Shown piece by piece: positions 25,985 through 34,577 of a stretch of 64,000 nt of DNA; the first letter of the stretch is position 1; each line of letters starts with the position of its first letter. The notes under the pieces are model-generated. The model did not search any database and was not told the origin of the DNA. It saw nothing but the letters and a program-made list of their open reading frames with translations. The DNA lies in the NCBI GenBank assembly GCA_017630395.1, contig JAGBVI010000064.1, positions 92,023 to 156,022 on the forward strand, in the 5' to 3' direction. This DNA is from Paludibacteraceae bacterium (GTDB lineage: Bacteria; Bacteroidota; Bacteroidia; Bacteroidales; Paludibacteraceae). The translations under genes and the position numbers were made by a program.

Positions 25985-26128
25985 TTACTTTTCGTAAACT
26001 ACCAATACTTTTTCGACGGACATATATTTACTCATTGTACATGTGTGGATTTTCCAACCAGATTTAATATGGCTATTCATATCGTTCTTTGCTTTAATTA
26101 AATCAGAATACACTTCTACTTTCTGCAT
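25985..26128 (-). CDS. Small hypothetical protein
   Basis: 47 aa, begins MQKVEVYSDLIKAK; RBS AAGAGGTGGAAG. No recognised domain. Confidence 0.52.
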   Translation of the reverse strand: MQKVEVYSDLIKAKNDMNSHIKSGWKIHTCTMSKYMSVEKVLVVYEK

Positions 26129-26162
26129 ATCTTCCACCTCTTAAAACTCTGCTTTTATGTGC

Positions 26163-26420
26163 TTAATCTTCTGTTATTCTCTTAAAGCACTCTTCTCTTA
26201 AACTGCCATCGACTACACCCATAATGTCCCATTCTGCAATATCTCCACCATTCGAATATGTATATACAAAGTCTGGTGTAGTTCTTACATTAAACCAAAA
26301 ATTTCCGTCATCCACATAATAACCTTCGATAACGCCAACATTAAGTGTCTTAAATTTCTGAAAAATTACTACATCGCCAACATTATATTCTGTTTCATAT
26401 TCTCTAATAACTTTTGCCAT
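26163..26420 (-). CDS. Small barrel-like hypothetical protein
   Basis: 85 aa from ATG 26420 (RBS GTGGAGGAAAAT). NVGDVVIFQKF segment fits an SH3/KOW-like barrel. Function unknown. Confidence 0.64.
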   Translation of the reverse strand: MAKVIREYETEYNVGDVVIFQKFKTLNVGVIEGYYVDDGNFWFNVRTTPDFVYTYSNGGDIAEWDIMGVVDGSLREECFKRITED

Positions 26421-26454
26421 ATTTTCCTCCACTTAAAACTTTACTTTTATGTTA

Positions 26455-26907
26455 TTAATCTAAGTATTCAAAATGATACTCTAGTAACTTTATTTCATCA
26501 CCGCAATCCAGTTCTGGAATTGCATCTTCACCATATTCCCATCTAATAAAAAGGCTTCTGTTACAATCGCAAGAATAATTATTTTCCAAAAACTGAAACT
26601 CCGCACTATCTTCTGGATACTCATATCCAAAGTCATAATGAAGAATAAACTCTTTATCTTTATACTTAAATGTTCCAACAAAGATGGTTCTCTTGTGGCT
26701 CATAACACCATACTTTTCATTTATCATAAGACCTTGATTGCAATAGATTGGATTGTGTAAATGCTTACAAAATTCATTCTTTTCTTCTTCTGTTTTAAAA
26801 TAATGATAACCTTCTTTAATACCCAAGTTCTTTTCAATGGATGGATTAGCATCACTATTCCAAGCACCACCCCATATATGAATCATATATTCTTTTTGAT
26901 TACTCAT
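26455..26907 (-). CDS. Hypothetical protein
   Basis: 150 aa from ATG 26907 (RBS GAGGTGGAAAAT); the upstream in-frame extension only overlaps the neighbour gene and is rejected. Trp/Tyr/Glu-rich; no recognised domain. Confidence 0.66.
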   Translation of the reverse strand: MSNQKEYMIHIWGGAWNSDANPSIEKNLGIKEGYHYFKTEEEKNEFCKHLHNPIYCNQGLMINEKYGVMSHKRTIFVGTFKYKDKEFILHYDFGYEYPEDSAEFQFLENNYSCDCNRSLFIRWEYGEDAIPELDCGDEIKLLEYHFEYLD

Positions 26908-26917
26908 ATTTTCCACC

Positions 26918-27190
26918 TCACAGAATAACCTTTGCTTGTCTTTTAGGCTTTTCTCCAAGTCCCAGCACATACAATGCATAGTCTCTATCGGCTACCAAAT
27001 TAGTGGTATCTTTTCCTTCTGCTTCATACTTCTTAATAACTCTATTTCGTGTATTAATATAGTCAGTAATAAACGATACAAGTTTATCTGCTCTATCAAT
27101 AGTAATAGGAACTTCTCTTGCCATCTGTCTAAGATAAAATCCGTGTTCGTCTTCCATCATTTCTTTTTTATCAAAATCAATAATAGTCAT
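26918..27190 (-). CDS. Hypothetical protein
   Basis: 90 aa from ATG 27190, overlapping the upstream gene by 14 nt. Helical, C-terminus basic. No recognised domain. Confidence 0.64.
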   Translation of the reverse strand: MTIIDFDKKEMMEDEHGFYLRQMAREVPITIDRADKLVSFITDYINTRNRVIKKYEAEGKDTTNLVADRDYALYVLGLGEKPKRQAKVIL

Positions 27191-27458
27191 ACCATAAATC
27201 TCCCATATCAATTAATTCATGTTCTCTGCTTTTAACAATACAATCACACAATCTATCAAAAGTATTTTTACATTCATCTTTAGCATAAAATGTACCAAGG
27301 GTATCGTACAAAACATCTTCAGATACGGCAGGGTACATTGCTCTTATTTCCCAAAATTTATCTGGTTGCTGGTATTGACGATATATCTCTTGTATATATA
27401 TGCTTGCAACATTATTGTAATTAATTAATTTCTCTCCGTCTTTAGATAATATAAACAT
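27177..27458 (-). CDS. Hypothetical protein
   Basis: 93 aa from ATG 27458 (RBS GAGGTGGAAAAT). Begins MFILSKDGEKLINYNNV. In the same frame as the upstream gene, separated from it by a TAG. Confidence 0.64.
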   Translation of the reverse strand: MFILSKDGEKLINYNNVASIYIQEIYRQYQQPDKFWEIRAMYPAVSEDVLYDTLGTFYAKDECKNTFDRLCDCIVKSREHELIDMGDLWYDYY

Positions 27459-27473
27459 ATTTTCCACCTCAAA

Positions 27474-27797
27474 CTATACACCTTTACAAGCATCAATAAT
27501 TGCTTGAGCATTTTCAATCTGTGGCTGCAAATACTTCTTTGCAATCTCTTCATCTTTCCACATAGAACCATCAAGATATTTTCTCAAATAGGTTGCTCTT
27601 TCTTTGGATACCCATCTTACTTCGTCAAGTTTCTCAAATTTGTGGTCAAGACTAAAACCGATAATTTTATATAAGCTATGAATTGTTCTTGGAGATAAAT
27701 TATCTTCAAAATTATCCAAGAAACATTGGAAAATTGTTTCTATATTTTCCGAAGAACAATTATCAAGAACGAGCTGTAATCTTTCTCTATCTGTCAT
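27474..27797 (-). CDS. Hypothetical helical protein ending in TAG
   Basis: 107 aa, leucine-rich helices. The stop is TAG (27474-27476); readthrough would fuse it in frame with the next gene. Confidence 0.65.
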   Translation of the reverse strand: MTDRERLQLVLDNCSSENIETIFQCFLDNFEDNLSPRTIHSLYKIIGFSLDHKFEKLDEVRWVSKERATYLRKYLDGSMWKDEEIAKKYLQPQIENAQAIIDACKGV

Positions 27798-27824
27798 AGA
27801 TTTTCTCCTTTTAAAACCTTTTTA

Positions 27825-28007
27825 TTATTCAAATTCTCCATTTAGGTATACACTTGTCAACTTCTTTTCATATCTTTTACATTTCTTTTTAAGTCTTTCA
27901 ACAAGTTTTTCAAGCTTATAAATCTTCTCGTCTTTTTCTGCAATCATAATTGCACAATCATTTGGTGTCATGTTCATTATTTCTTTTTTAATTATGTCTA
28001 CATTCAT
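27825..28007 (-). CDS. Small coiled-coil protein
   Basis: 60 aa, with a basic coiled-coil stretch (KIYKLEKLVERLKKKC). Function unknown. Confidence 0.6.
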   Translation of the reverse strand: MNVDIIKKEIMNMTPNDCAIMIAEKDEKIYKLEKLVERLKKKCKRYEKKLTSVYLNGEFE

Positions 28008-28033
28008 AATCCTTGCCTCTTAAAATCTGTCTT

Positions 28034-28330
28034 TTATGTTATATTCCAATCAATTCTACCAAAGTCATAACACACATCTTGGCATCCTTTACAGCAAGAA
28101 CAAAAGTTTCTTGGATGGTATCTCTTACTTCTATCAAGACTGAGATACTGATTGTCTTTTCCAAAATATCTAACGGTTAACGCCTTGATTTCATTTATGT
28201 CTGAGTTGCCAGTTCCATAATCGTATTCATAGGCTTTTAGATAGTCTACTAATTTTTCCAACTGTTCTTGATTTGTAAAATGAATTGCAATATGCTCTTC
28301 TTTAATATCACAAAACCTTTTCTTCCCCAT
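28034..28330 (-). CDS. Cys-rich hypothetical protein
   Basis: 98 aa; C-terminal CSCCKGCQDVC cluster implies metal binding. No recognised family. Confidence 0.65.
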   Translation of the reverse strand: MGKKRFCDIKEEHIAIHFTNQEQLEKLVDYLKAYEYDYGTGNSDINEIKALTVRYFGKDNQYLSLDRSKRYHPRNFCSCCKGCQDVCYDFGRIDWNIT

Positions 28331-28343
28331 AACCTTACCTCAA

Positions 28344-28871
28344 TTAATTACTCTTTGATTTATTCATTACATAATTTTTTAACAAGAACATGAATGTATA
28401 TACCTCATAATCATTGTTTAACACAAGGCTGAAATTCTTTTTGTTCCAACTGGTGTAATTTTCATAAATTCTATTGCTTGGGAATCCTTCAAAGTAGCCC
28501 TTGTCATAAGTAATCAATCCCATAAAATCGCACTCAATATCATTTTCCGATTCTACACTTATACACCAATCATAGAAATTATATCTTAATACAATCTTTA
28601 ATCCGATTTTTGATAAATCCATTTCCATAACAGGAAGTAATACACTCTTAGAACGATGTGTCCCTATTACAGACGGAACAAAGGAATCAAATATTTTACT
28701 TCGTTCATCACTAAAAGCCTTATATTTTTTAAAATCCGTTGCTATATCAAGAAACATATTCAACATAAGTACATCTCTAACAAACAAACATTGCTTTCTA
28801 AGACCGTCTTTGTAAATTAAATTTTCGTCTGGTTTATTGTTTGACCACCAATCATTAAGTCTTTCTTTCAT
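28344..28871 (-). CDS. Hypothetical protein
   Basis: 175 aa, mixed alpha/beta, Trp/Asn-rich N-terminus. No recognised domain. Confidence 0.66.
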   Translation of the reverse strand: MKERLNDWWSNNKPDENLIYKDGLRKQCLFVRDVLMLNMFLDIATDFKKYKAFSDERSKIFDSFVPSVIGTHRSKSVLLPVMEMDLSKIGLKIVLRYNFYDWCISVESENDIECDFMGLITYDKGYFEGFPSNRIYENYTSWNKKNFSLVLNNDYEVYTFMFLLKNYVMNKSKSN

Positions 28872-28899
28872 ATTCTTAAATCCTTTTGACTCTTAAAAT

Positions 28900-29112
28900 T
28901 TATCTTTTATTATCCTTTACATTCAATATTTCACATCCATCAAAATAAGTAACATAATGTTCTGCCATACCAAATCCTTCAAGTCTTTGTCCAGTTAGAA
29001 ATATTACATTTTTATCCGTTGCTTCATAGCCCTCGTTTAAGAGATGATTAATAATTATTTTTCCTATATCTTCAGGAGTAAGTGTAATCTTAATATTTTT
29101 CACTATATTCAT
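28900..29112 (-). CDS. Small hypothetical protein
   Basis: 70 aa; begins MNIVKNIKITLTPEDIGK. The first gene below the promoter at 29198-29226. Confidence 0.64.
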   Translation of the reverse strand: MNIVKNIKITLTPEDIGKIIINHLLNEGYEATDKNVIFLTGQRLEGFGMAEHYVTYFDGCEILNVKDNKR

Positions 29113-29197
29113 TTATAGTACCTCTCTTTATATCTTATAACCTTATATCTTATGTATTTCGGAAGCGGAATATTTTTCCACTCCCAACTGTGTATAT

Positions 29198-29226
29198 ATT
29201 ATACACTATTATAATGTAGTTGTCAA
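29198..29226 (-). promoter_or_regulatory. Perfect sigma-A promoter
   Basis: Minus strand TTGACA (29221-29226), 17 bp, TATAAT (29198-29203). The -35 lies inside the 3' end of the DUF262 gene, so this promoter serves the genes from 29112 leftward. Confidence 0.82.
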
Positions 29227-30294
29227 GATGTTTTCTGAATTTTCTTTAAAAAATTCTTTATAAGATTTTCCAAGTGCTTCGTGTCTTGCTACGATAGAAG
29301 CGTTTCTTGCGATAGCATTACTACAAGCTTCCATGTACTCAGCGTACACATCGGAATCATTTTCCGTCTTGAAGAAGTTGATAAGATATTCGGCAAACAT
29401 TGATTCGCTGATATCATTTTCAATTGCTACCTTAACATAAGGGATTAAAGAGATAAGATGTGTTTCGGTATAAAGTTTCTTTGCTACATCCTTCTCCTTG
29501 TTCTCTTTAAGTTCGTCGTGTACATTCACAATGTAGTCAAATACATTAACAAGCTCTACTTTTTCTTCGTCTGTAATTTCAATCTCTTCAATTTGAGGAT
29601 TAAAGTCCTTTGAAGCAAACGAAATATCTTCCACTTCACGATTCATCATAGTCCAAGCCTTAACTACAATGACCGCCTGATTCTTATTGGCACGAGATTT
29701 TTCCGTCAACATTTCTTCAAACAATTCATGAGAGCCAATATCCAAAAGCTCTTCAATATTCTTTGCAGAAGCAAGAGTTCTGTTTTTAGCGGACAATGGT
29801 TTGCCATTATTAAGTCTACGGAACATCTCAGCTTTCTGGTACTGTTCAAGGTTGTCAAAATATTTAACTGTAATGGTAGCATCCTTAATAATATCTTGAA
29901 GCTCTTCCTCTAACTCAGAGAATTTCTTGCCAGATATATCTACTGTACATTCATTGCCATCTTCATCAAGATACGGAATAGGTTTTAATTCCGTCAAAGC
30001 AAATTCATCTTTAAGATATTTGTAAATGGTTGTATTACGCTGTTGACCATCCATTACATCATAAATCTTTACCTTATCATTATCAGATTCTCCACGCTCT
30101 GCATAGATAGGAGGAATAGGATATCCCATAATGATTGACCAAATCAGTTCACTCATTCTATGTCGCTCCCATACAAAACTTCTCTGCACAATGTTTTTAA
30201 AACTAATTGTTTCTTTATCAATCATCTTAACAATTTGCTTGCAAGTCCAAGTGATAGATGAGCCTTCAATCTTTAATACCTTGTCAATAGCCAT
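29209..30294 (-). CDS. DUF262 (ParB/Srx-like) domain protein
   Basis: 361 aa. QRSFVWERHRMSELIWSII with PIPPIYAER (about 37-66) and DVMDGQQRNTTI (about 79-90) are the DUF262 core, the DGQQR motif being the nucleotide-binding/nuclease signature of the ParB/Srx superfamily and GmrSD N-domain. No C-terminal HNH (DUF1524) domain is visible, so it is a single-domain form. Possible DNA/nucleotide-hydrolysing or anti-restriction role (inference). Confidence 0.85.
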   Translation of the reverse strand: MAIDKVLKIEGSSITWTCKQIVKMIDKETISFKNIVQRSFVWERHRMSELIWSIIMGYPIPPIYAERGESDNDKVKIYDVMDGQQRNTTIYKYLKDEFALTELKPIPYLDEDGNECTVDISGKKFSELEEELQDIIKDATITVKYFDNLEQYQKAEMFRRLNNGKPLSAKNRTLASAKNIEELLDIGSHELFEEMLTEKSRANKNQAVIVVKAWTMMNREVEDISFASKDFNPQIEEIEITDEEKVELVNVFDYIVNVHDELKENKEKDVAKKLYTETHLISLIPYVKVAIENDISESMFAEYLINFFKTENDSDVYAEYMEACSNAIARNASIVARHEALGKSYKEFFKENSENILTTTL

Positions 30295-30340
30295 AGTAAA
30301 TTCCTCCGTTTTTATATTTTTACTTATTATAACTTACTTC

Positions 30341-31117
30341 TTAAATAAATTCACTTCCAAGATTCAATCCATTAAATACATCGGACATTTCATCATCAGT
30401 TAATCCAATGTATCTGCTTGTAATCGCTGGAGAACTATGATTAAAGATTGTTTGCAGAATAACCAAAGATTTATTTTTATCTTCTGCATTATGCCATACA
30501 AACCGTCCAAAAGTTTTTCGCAAACTATGACTACCATAGTTGCCTTCTAAGCCAGCATCCTTAGCAGCATCCACGATAATCTTCCATAAAGTTTTTTCTG
30601 TGATTGCTCCACCCTTTCTTGATTTAAATAGGTATTCATCCAAACTCTCAATCGGGTAATCGCTTACATAATTCTCAATAACTTTTTTTACAGTTTGATT
30701 AAAATATAACTTAACAAACTTGTTTGTTTTCTTTGTTTTCTTAGGCTTAAGGCTGTAGAAATCTTTGAAGCTTCTATCGTCATTCATAAAGAAGTTGTAC
30801 TTTAATCCACACAAATCCGAAGCTCTAATGCCCAGATTAATACCGATTAAGAATAACATCTTATTCCGACTAGCAATCCATAATTTATCATCATCAGGAG
30901 CCTCATCAATACGTTTATTAAACACATCAACCATAGCCTTAATTTCTTCTTCCGAAACAAATGGGTATACTTCGCTTGATACACCAGCAACTGCATTACT
31001 ATGTCGTTTATCAACTGTTCCGTCCTTATTAAGCTTAACTTTTTTTTCGGATAATCCACCTTTAATAATGTTAAATTCTATAACATTGTTTGTTGAAGTT
31101 TTTGGTAAAGTATTCAT
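30341..31117 (-). CDS. Tyrosine recombinase / integrase
   Basis: 258 aa from ATG 31117 (RBS AGGAGTGAGACAA). Catalytic residues visible: Arg in GIRASDLCGL, SHSLRKTFG (HxxR) and the nucleophile Tyr in TSRYIGLT. Short N-terminal arm, so XerC/D-like rather than a lambda-type integrase. Its own perfect promoter lies at 31159-31187. Could act in integration, dimer resolution or inversion; no attachment site was identified. Confidence 0.92.
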   Translation of the reverse strand: MNTLPKTSTNNVIEFNIIKGGLSEKKVKLNKDGTVDKRHSNAVAGVSSEVYPFVSEEEIKAMVDVFNKRIDEAPDDDKLWIASRNKMLFLIGINLGIRASDLCGLKYNFFMNDDRSFKDFYSLKPKKTKKTNKFVKLYFNQTVKKVIENYVSDYPIESLDEYLFKSRKGGAITEKTLWKIIVDAAKDAGLEGNYGSHSLRKTFGRFVWHNAEDKNKSLVILQTIFNHSSPAITSRYIGLTDDEMSDVFNGLNLGSEFI

Positions 31118-31158
31118 TTGTCTCACTCCTATCATTAGTTAGTCTTCTTTATGCTTTT

Positions 31159-31187
31159 ATTGTATCACAAGTTATTTACTCTGTCAA
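31159..31187 (-). promoter_or_regulatory. Perfect sigma-A promoter of the recombinase gene
   Basis: Minus strand TTGACA (31182-31187), 17 bp, TACAAT (31159-31164); start codon about 42 nt downstream. Confidence 0.82.
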
Positions 31188-31244
31188 GTAGTTATCTGAA
31201 AATTCAAGATATTTTTTACAAAAATATACCTATATTCTACTTAA

Positions 31245-31634
31245 CTATAGATTACGAAGATATTTGTACTTCTTTTTGATACGTTCCATTTCTTTTTCAA
31301 ATTCTTCAGAAGTCAAATTATATTTTCCTTGTTCAACCCATTTCATTGTCTGTACTGCTCCATGTTTAATTAAATCATCATGGTACAACTGACTATTCTC
31401 AATAATAATTTTTCCATTCACATCTCTATGTGGTTCAGGATAAATTTCTTTTAGTTTATATTTACCATTTTCAACATTTTTCATACGCTGTTCAACAGAC
31501 ACTCCGTTCATCAAATCTTGATAGTAAAGTTCTTTGTTTGCCCAATTCTCTGCTGGAATTGTAGGTTCAAAAGCTTCCTTAATTATCTGTACAACACTTC
31601 CAACAAGAGATGCAATAAATAGTCCATCAAACAT
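31245..31634 (-). CDS. Hypothetical protein with internal duplication
   Basis: 129 aa from ATG 31634 (RBS GGGGGGTGAGAACA). Hydrophobic N-terminal 20 residues, then two copies of a unit of about 25 residues (YYQDLMNGV...VENGKYKL and LYHDDLIKHG...VEQGKYNL). Ends in TAG. Possibly membrane-anchored; short-terminal-repeat (SHOCT-like) organisation is conceivable. Confidence 0.65.
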   Translation of the reverse strand: MFDGLFIASLVGSVVQIIKEAFEPTIPAENWANKELYYQDLMNGVSVEQRMKNVENGKYKLKEIYPEPHRDVNGKIIIENSQLYHDDLIKHGAVQTMKWVEQGKYNLTSEEFEKEMERIKKKYKYLRNL

Positions 31635-31650
31635 TGTTCTCACCCCCCTA

Positions 31651-32034
31651 TTAGTCTCTTATATCTTCAATATTTACATACTCTAATATTAGAGTACGGC
31701 TTGCATATATCTCCATAAAAGCGGTAACTACATGTCTTACAAAGAACTTATCACGCTTACAAGCTGCCTTAAACTCAAGATATATTTCTTTATTGAATGT
31801 TGTATTTAAGGTGCTTACCTTTGCTTTTTTATCCTTAAACTTTAAAATATCTTCTGCGTTTATCTTAAATCTTCCGTTAGTGTATTGTCTCATAAATGTT
31901 TCCAACACTACATTCAAAGAATAGCCTTGTTCTTTACAACAATCCTTAAACTTATCAAAAACTTCCTTGTTTACTTTAGTATTCAAGACGGCTGTTTCTA
32001 CTCTCTCCGCATTGCTACTTACTGGCTTTCCCAA
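31651..32034 (-). CDS. Tandem ribbon-helix-helix-like protein
   Basis: 127 aa, TTG start after AGGAGGAACTTGAT. Two related halves, each with a short strand then two helices (AVLNTKVNKEVFDKFK / STLNTTFNKEIYLEFK), the layout of fused RHH domains that bind DNA as an intramolecular dimer. Candidate regulator of the island 29-32.6 kb. Confidence 0.68.
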   Translation of the reverse strand: MGKPVSSNAERVETAVLNTKVNKEVFDKFKDCCKEQGYSLNVVLETFMRQYTNGRFKINAEDILKFKDKKAKVSTLNTTFNKEIYLEFKAACKRDKFFVRHVVTAFMEIYASRTLILEYVNIEDIRD

Positions 32035-32069
32035 ATCAAGTTCCTCCTAATTAACTTTTTGTCAACTAT

Positions 32070-32098
32070 ATTTTAACACGCTCAACATTGCTTATCAA
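32070..32098 (-). promoter_or_regulatory. Sigma-A-like promoter
   Basis: Minus strand TTGATA (32093-32098), 17 bp, TAAAAT (32070-32075), 36 nt upstream of the RHH gene start. Confidence 0.65.
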
Positions 32099-32145
32099 AT
32101 GTATAATTATTTATACTGTATATTTATTCATAATAATCAGAATAT

Positions 32146-32487
32146 TTATTCATCATATTTTTTCATTTCTTCTTCTTTTAGATGTCCATTCTTATATAAT
32201 TCTTGCTTGTATGCTCTATGTTTTCGTACTGTTTCATTCCATTCTTCACCTTTTCTCTGCCATTCTCTCCAATGTTCCTTGCGATATTCCTTTGCCTTTT
32301 CTGCACTCTCTTTATTAACTATTAAAAGAATTGTTTTCTTGCTAACATTGTATTGATTTGCTAATCCATTCAAGCTATATAATCCAGTAGAATACAACTC
32401 TTTAATTTCTTCCCTCTGTTCATCGGTTAAACGCTTTCTTCTGTCTTGTAAACCTTTTAGCTTAATCTTCTCACTCTTATACGGCAT
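32146..32487 (-). CDS. Helix-turn-helix DNA-binding protein
   Basis: 113 aa from ATG 32487 (RBS AGGGGTGATAATA). LTDEQREEIKELYSTG and LNGLANQYNVSKKTILLIV form an HTH of the resolvase/homeodomain-like type; the C-terminal half is a charged helix. Probable transcription factor. Confidence 0.78.
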   Translation of the reverse strand: MPYKSEKIKLKGLQDRRKRLTDEQREEIKELYSTGLYSLNGLANQYNVSKKTILLIVNKESAEKAKEYRKEHWREWQRKGEEWNETVRKHRAYKQELYKNGHLKEEEMKKYDE

Positions 32488-32583
32488 TATTATCACCCCT
32501 TATTACTTATATATTTATTAGTTAATTATTCAACTGTTACAATATAACCTCCTTTTCAATGTACTACTCCTATCTTCAATTAT

Positions 32584-32612
32584 ATTATACCATAATAAAA
32601 ACAACTTATCAA
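32584..32612 (-). promoter_or_regulatory. Sigma-A promoter
   Basis: Minus strand TTGATA (32607-32612), 17 bp, TATAAT (32584-32589), about 97 nt upstream of the HTH gene. Confidence 0.75.
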
Positions 32613-32627
32613 ATAGTTAATTATGTT

Positions 32628-32897
32628 TTAAAGTATGCCTTCGTCTTCAAGCGCCGTTATTATTCCATCGAATGTTTCACAAATAATTGTCGTGATTGTT
32701 GGGATTACAACCTTCTCTCCAGTAGCTTTCTTCGTGTACTCCTTATTGACAATTTCGACATTATTATCAACCACAAGATAACAAGTTTCATCGCCCCAAG
32801 AGGTATTTTCCAACAGACTATAATTTTTATATGTATCAATTATTCCCCATCTATTATAATATCCGTTAACTTTATATTCAATTTCTTTCTTTAACAT
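32628..32897 (-). CDS. Hypothetical protein
   Basis: 89 aa, beta-rich with acidic C-terminus; no recognised domain. Confidence 0.65.
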   Translation of the reverse strand: MLKKEIEYKVNGYYNRWGIIDTYKNYSLLENTSWGDETCYLVVDNNVEIVNKEYTKKATGEKVVIPTITTIICETFDGIITALEDEGIL

Positions 32898-32924
32898 AAT
32901 TATTCTCCGTATAAAATTGTGTTT

Positions 32925-33158
32925 TTAATCTACCATAATAATTCCACAAATACTTCCGTCTAAATTGCTTCGTACTTCAATTTCAATATACGCTGTTTCA
33001 TCTTCTTTACAAAGCCAATAATATTGTTCTTCCGATATATTATGTTTATTGATATAATCAATAGCTTCTTCTTCCGTATTAAATCCACCACAAATTAAAT
33101 GACTATCAGTTCTGCAAGTCTCATTACAAATACTTGCTATCACATCATAATAATACAT
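32925..33158 (-). CDS. Hypothetical small protein with EEA-type helix
   Basis: 77 aa; strand, then GGFNTEEEAIDYINKH helix, then strands: a small alpha/beta fold recurrent among neighbouring genes. Function unknown. Confidence 0.65.
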   Translation of the reverse strand: MYYYDVIASICNETCRTDSHLICGGFNTEEEAIDYINKHNISEEQYYWLCKEDETAYIEIEVRSNLDGSICGIIMVD

Positions 33159-33185
33159 ATCAAATTCTCCGTATAAAATTATATC

Positions 33186-33437
33186 TTATCTCTCTCTAAT
33201 CTCATAGATACTATATGTATCTACAAAACCATTATCCGTTTCTATTTCCCAATCTGGTTCATCTGCATCACTATTCCAAAACATCGGTCTTACTACTGTT
33301 GCATTGATAAACTTTGCCTTGTTAGGATATTCCATATAAACACAAATTGCAATCTTATCTCCAGCTTCAAGTTCTTTTATCTCCGAAAATTCCATCCGTC
33401 TAAAAGAATATGTATTAGTATAAAAATCCGCTCTCAT
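33186..33437 (-). CDS. Hypothetical protein
   Basis: 83 aa; EIKELEAGDKIAICVYM segment suggests a small barrel. No recognised family. Confidence 0.65.
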   Translation of the reverse strand: MRADFYTNTYSFRRMEFSEIKELEAGDKIAICVYMEYPNKAKFINATVVRPMFWNSDADEPDWEIETDNGFVDTYSIYEIRER

Positions 33438-33448
33438 AATTTTCTCCC

Positions 33449-33712
33449 TTATTTACAACAAGAAATCATATAATCTAAACCACTTCTTATATCTTCTTCG
33501 TTTCCAAAATCATAAGTTCCACATTCAAGTACTTCTTCAAGCGAATACATTCCGTCTATTTCTTCACCAGAATTTAACTCTAAAGATGTAAAATTTTCTC
33601 CGTCATCAACACTCCAATTATCAACGAATAAAAATCTATTATCTGTTATCTTAAACGTATTGGTTTCTTCCATTTCCATCGTCATTATTTCTTTTAATAT
33701 ATTTTCCAACAT
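33449..33712 (-). CDS. Hypothetical acidic protein
   Basis: 87 aa from ATG 33712 (RBS GGCGGTGGTAAAT). No recognised domain. Confidence 0.63.
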   Translation of the reverse strand: MLENILKEIMTMEMEETNTFKITDNRFLFVDNWSVDDGENFTSLELNSGEEIDGMYSLEEVLECGTYDFGNEEDIRSGLDYMISCCK

Positions 33713-33748
33713 ATTTACCACCGCCTATAAACCTATAAATTATTGTTT

Positions 33749-33955
33749 TTAGTCTGTTGTAATATTTTCTAACTGACTCTCAGTTAGTTTCTTGTATACT
33801 CCAAGAATCTCTACATTATTATCATTCATCATTGCTTTATAATTAATTTTAAATGCACAACCTAAAGTCCAAGTATTTATGGTGTTATCTCTTTTATCTT
33901 TATAAATAATTAAATATTCAAATCTTGTATCTAAATCTAAACTTCCAAGTTCCAT
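33749..33955 (-). CDS. Hypothetical protein
   Basis: 68 aa from ATG 33955, whose RBS (CGGAGAATTTGTT) overlaps the end of hicA. No recognised domain. Confidence 0.62.
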   Translation of the reverse strand: MELGSLDLDTRFEYLIIYKDKRDNTINTWTLGCAFKINYKAMMNDNNVEILGVYKKLTESQLENITTD

Positions 33956-33969
33956 AACAAATTCTCCGT

Positions 33970-34164
33970 TCAAACCTTTAAATTATACTGTTTAATTAGT
34001 CTCTGCATTATCATCTTATTGCAATTACAAATGCCTATGGTTAAATGCTGTCCACTTTCATTCTTATAAATCATGTGACTTCCTTTGCAATGATGTAAAG
34101 TCCAACCATTTTTCCGTAGAATCTTCTGGATATCTCTCTTGTTATATGTTGCTGTGCTGCTCAT
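33970..34164 (-). CDS. hicA: HicA-like mRNA interferase
   Basis: 64 aa, usual HicA length. Double-stranded RNA-binding-like fold signature KILRKNGWTLHHCKGSHMIY with the catalytic His in GSH, and a MIMQRLIKQYNL C-terminal helix. In type II toxin-antitoxin pairs HicA cuts mRNA and HicB neutralises it. No HicB is seen next to it, so it appears to be an orphan, possibly a phage-borne RNA degradation tool (inference). Confidence 0.82.
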   Translation of the reverse strand: MSSTATYNKRDIQKILRKNGWTLHHCKGSHMIYKNESGQHLTIGICNCNKMIMQRLIKQYNLKV

Positions 34165-34188
34165 ATTTTCTCCGTCTAAACTATTACT

Positions 34189-34539
34189 TTATACTTCTAT
34201 TTGTTCCAATTCTTCTATCGTGTTGTATGGAATTTTCTTAAAGTTAGTAGCCTTTTCGCTACTTCCAGTACAATTCATACAAATCAACTGTTTATAACGC
34301 TTGTTTCTATTAAGATATTTCAAATGGTCTACAACCTTATCAATAGAAGATTCCTCTATTGGATTCAAACTACTTTGACTACCAAAACACCAATTTTCCC
34401 CATCGTCCGAATATGCTTCATAATAACCCGTTGCATCCGTCCACTCTTTAACTTTGTAGATATGATATTTTTTCCAACAACCACTACAAATATGCAAAAC
34501 ATATTCATCGTCAATGTTAAACTTTACTCTATCAATCAT
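34189..34539 (-). CDS. Hypothetical protein with CxxC pairs
   Basis: 116 aa. CSGC (about 18-21) and CMNC (about 90-93) plus DEYVLHICSG opening. Possible zinc-bound small barrel. Confidence 0.65.
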   Translation of the reverse strand: MIDRVKFNIDDEYVLHICSGCWKKYHIYKVKEWTDATGYYEAYSDDGENWCFGSQSSLNPIEESSIDKVVDHLKYLNRNKRYKQLICMNCTGSSEKATNFKKIPYNTIEELEQIEV

Positions 34540-34577
34540 TGTGATAACCCTCCGTCTAAAATCATTATTTTATAGTG

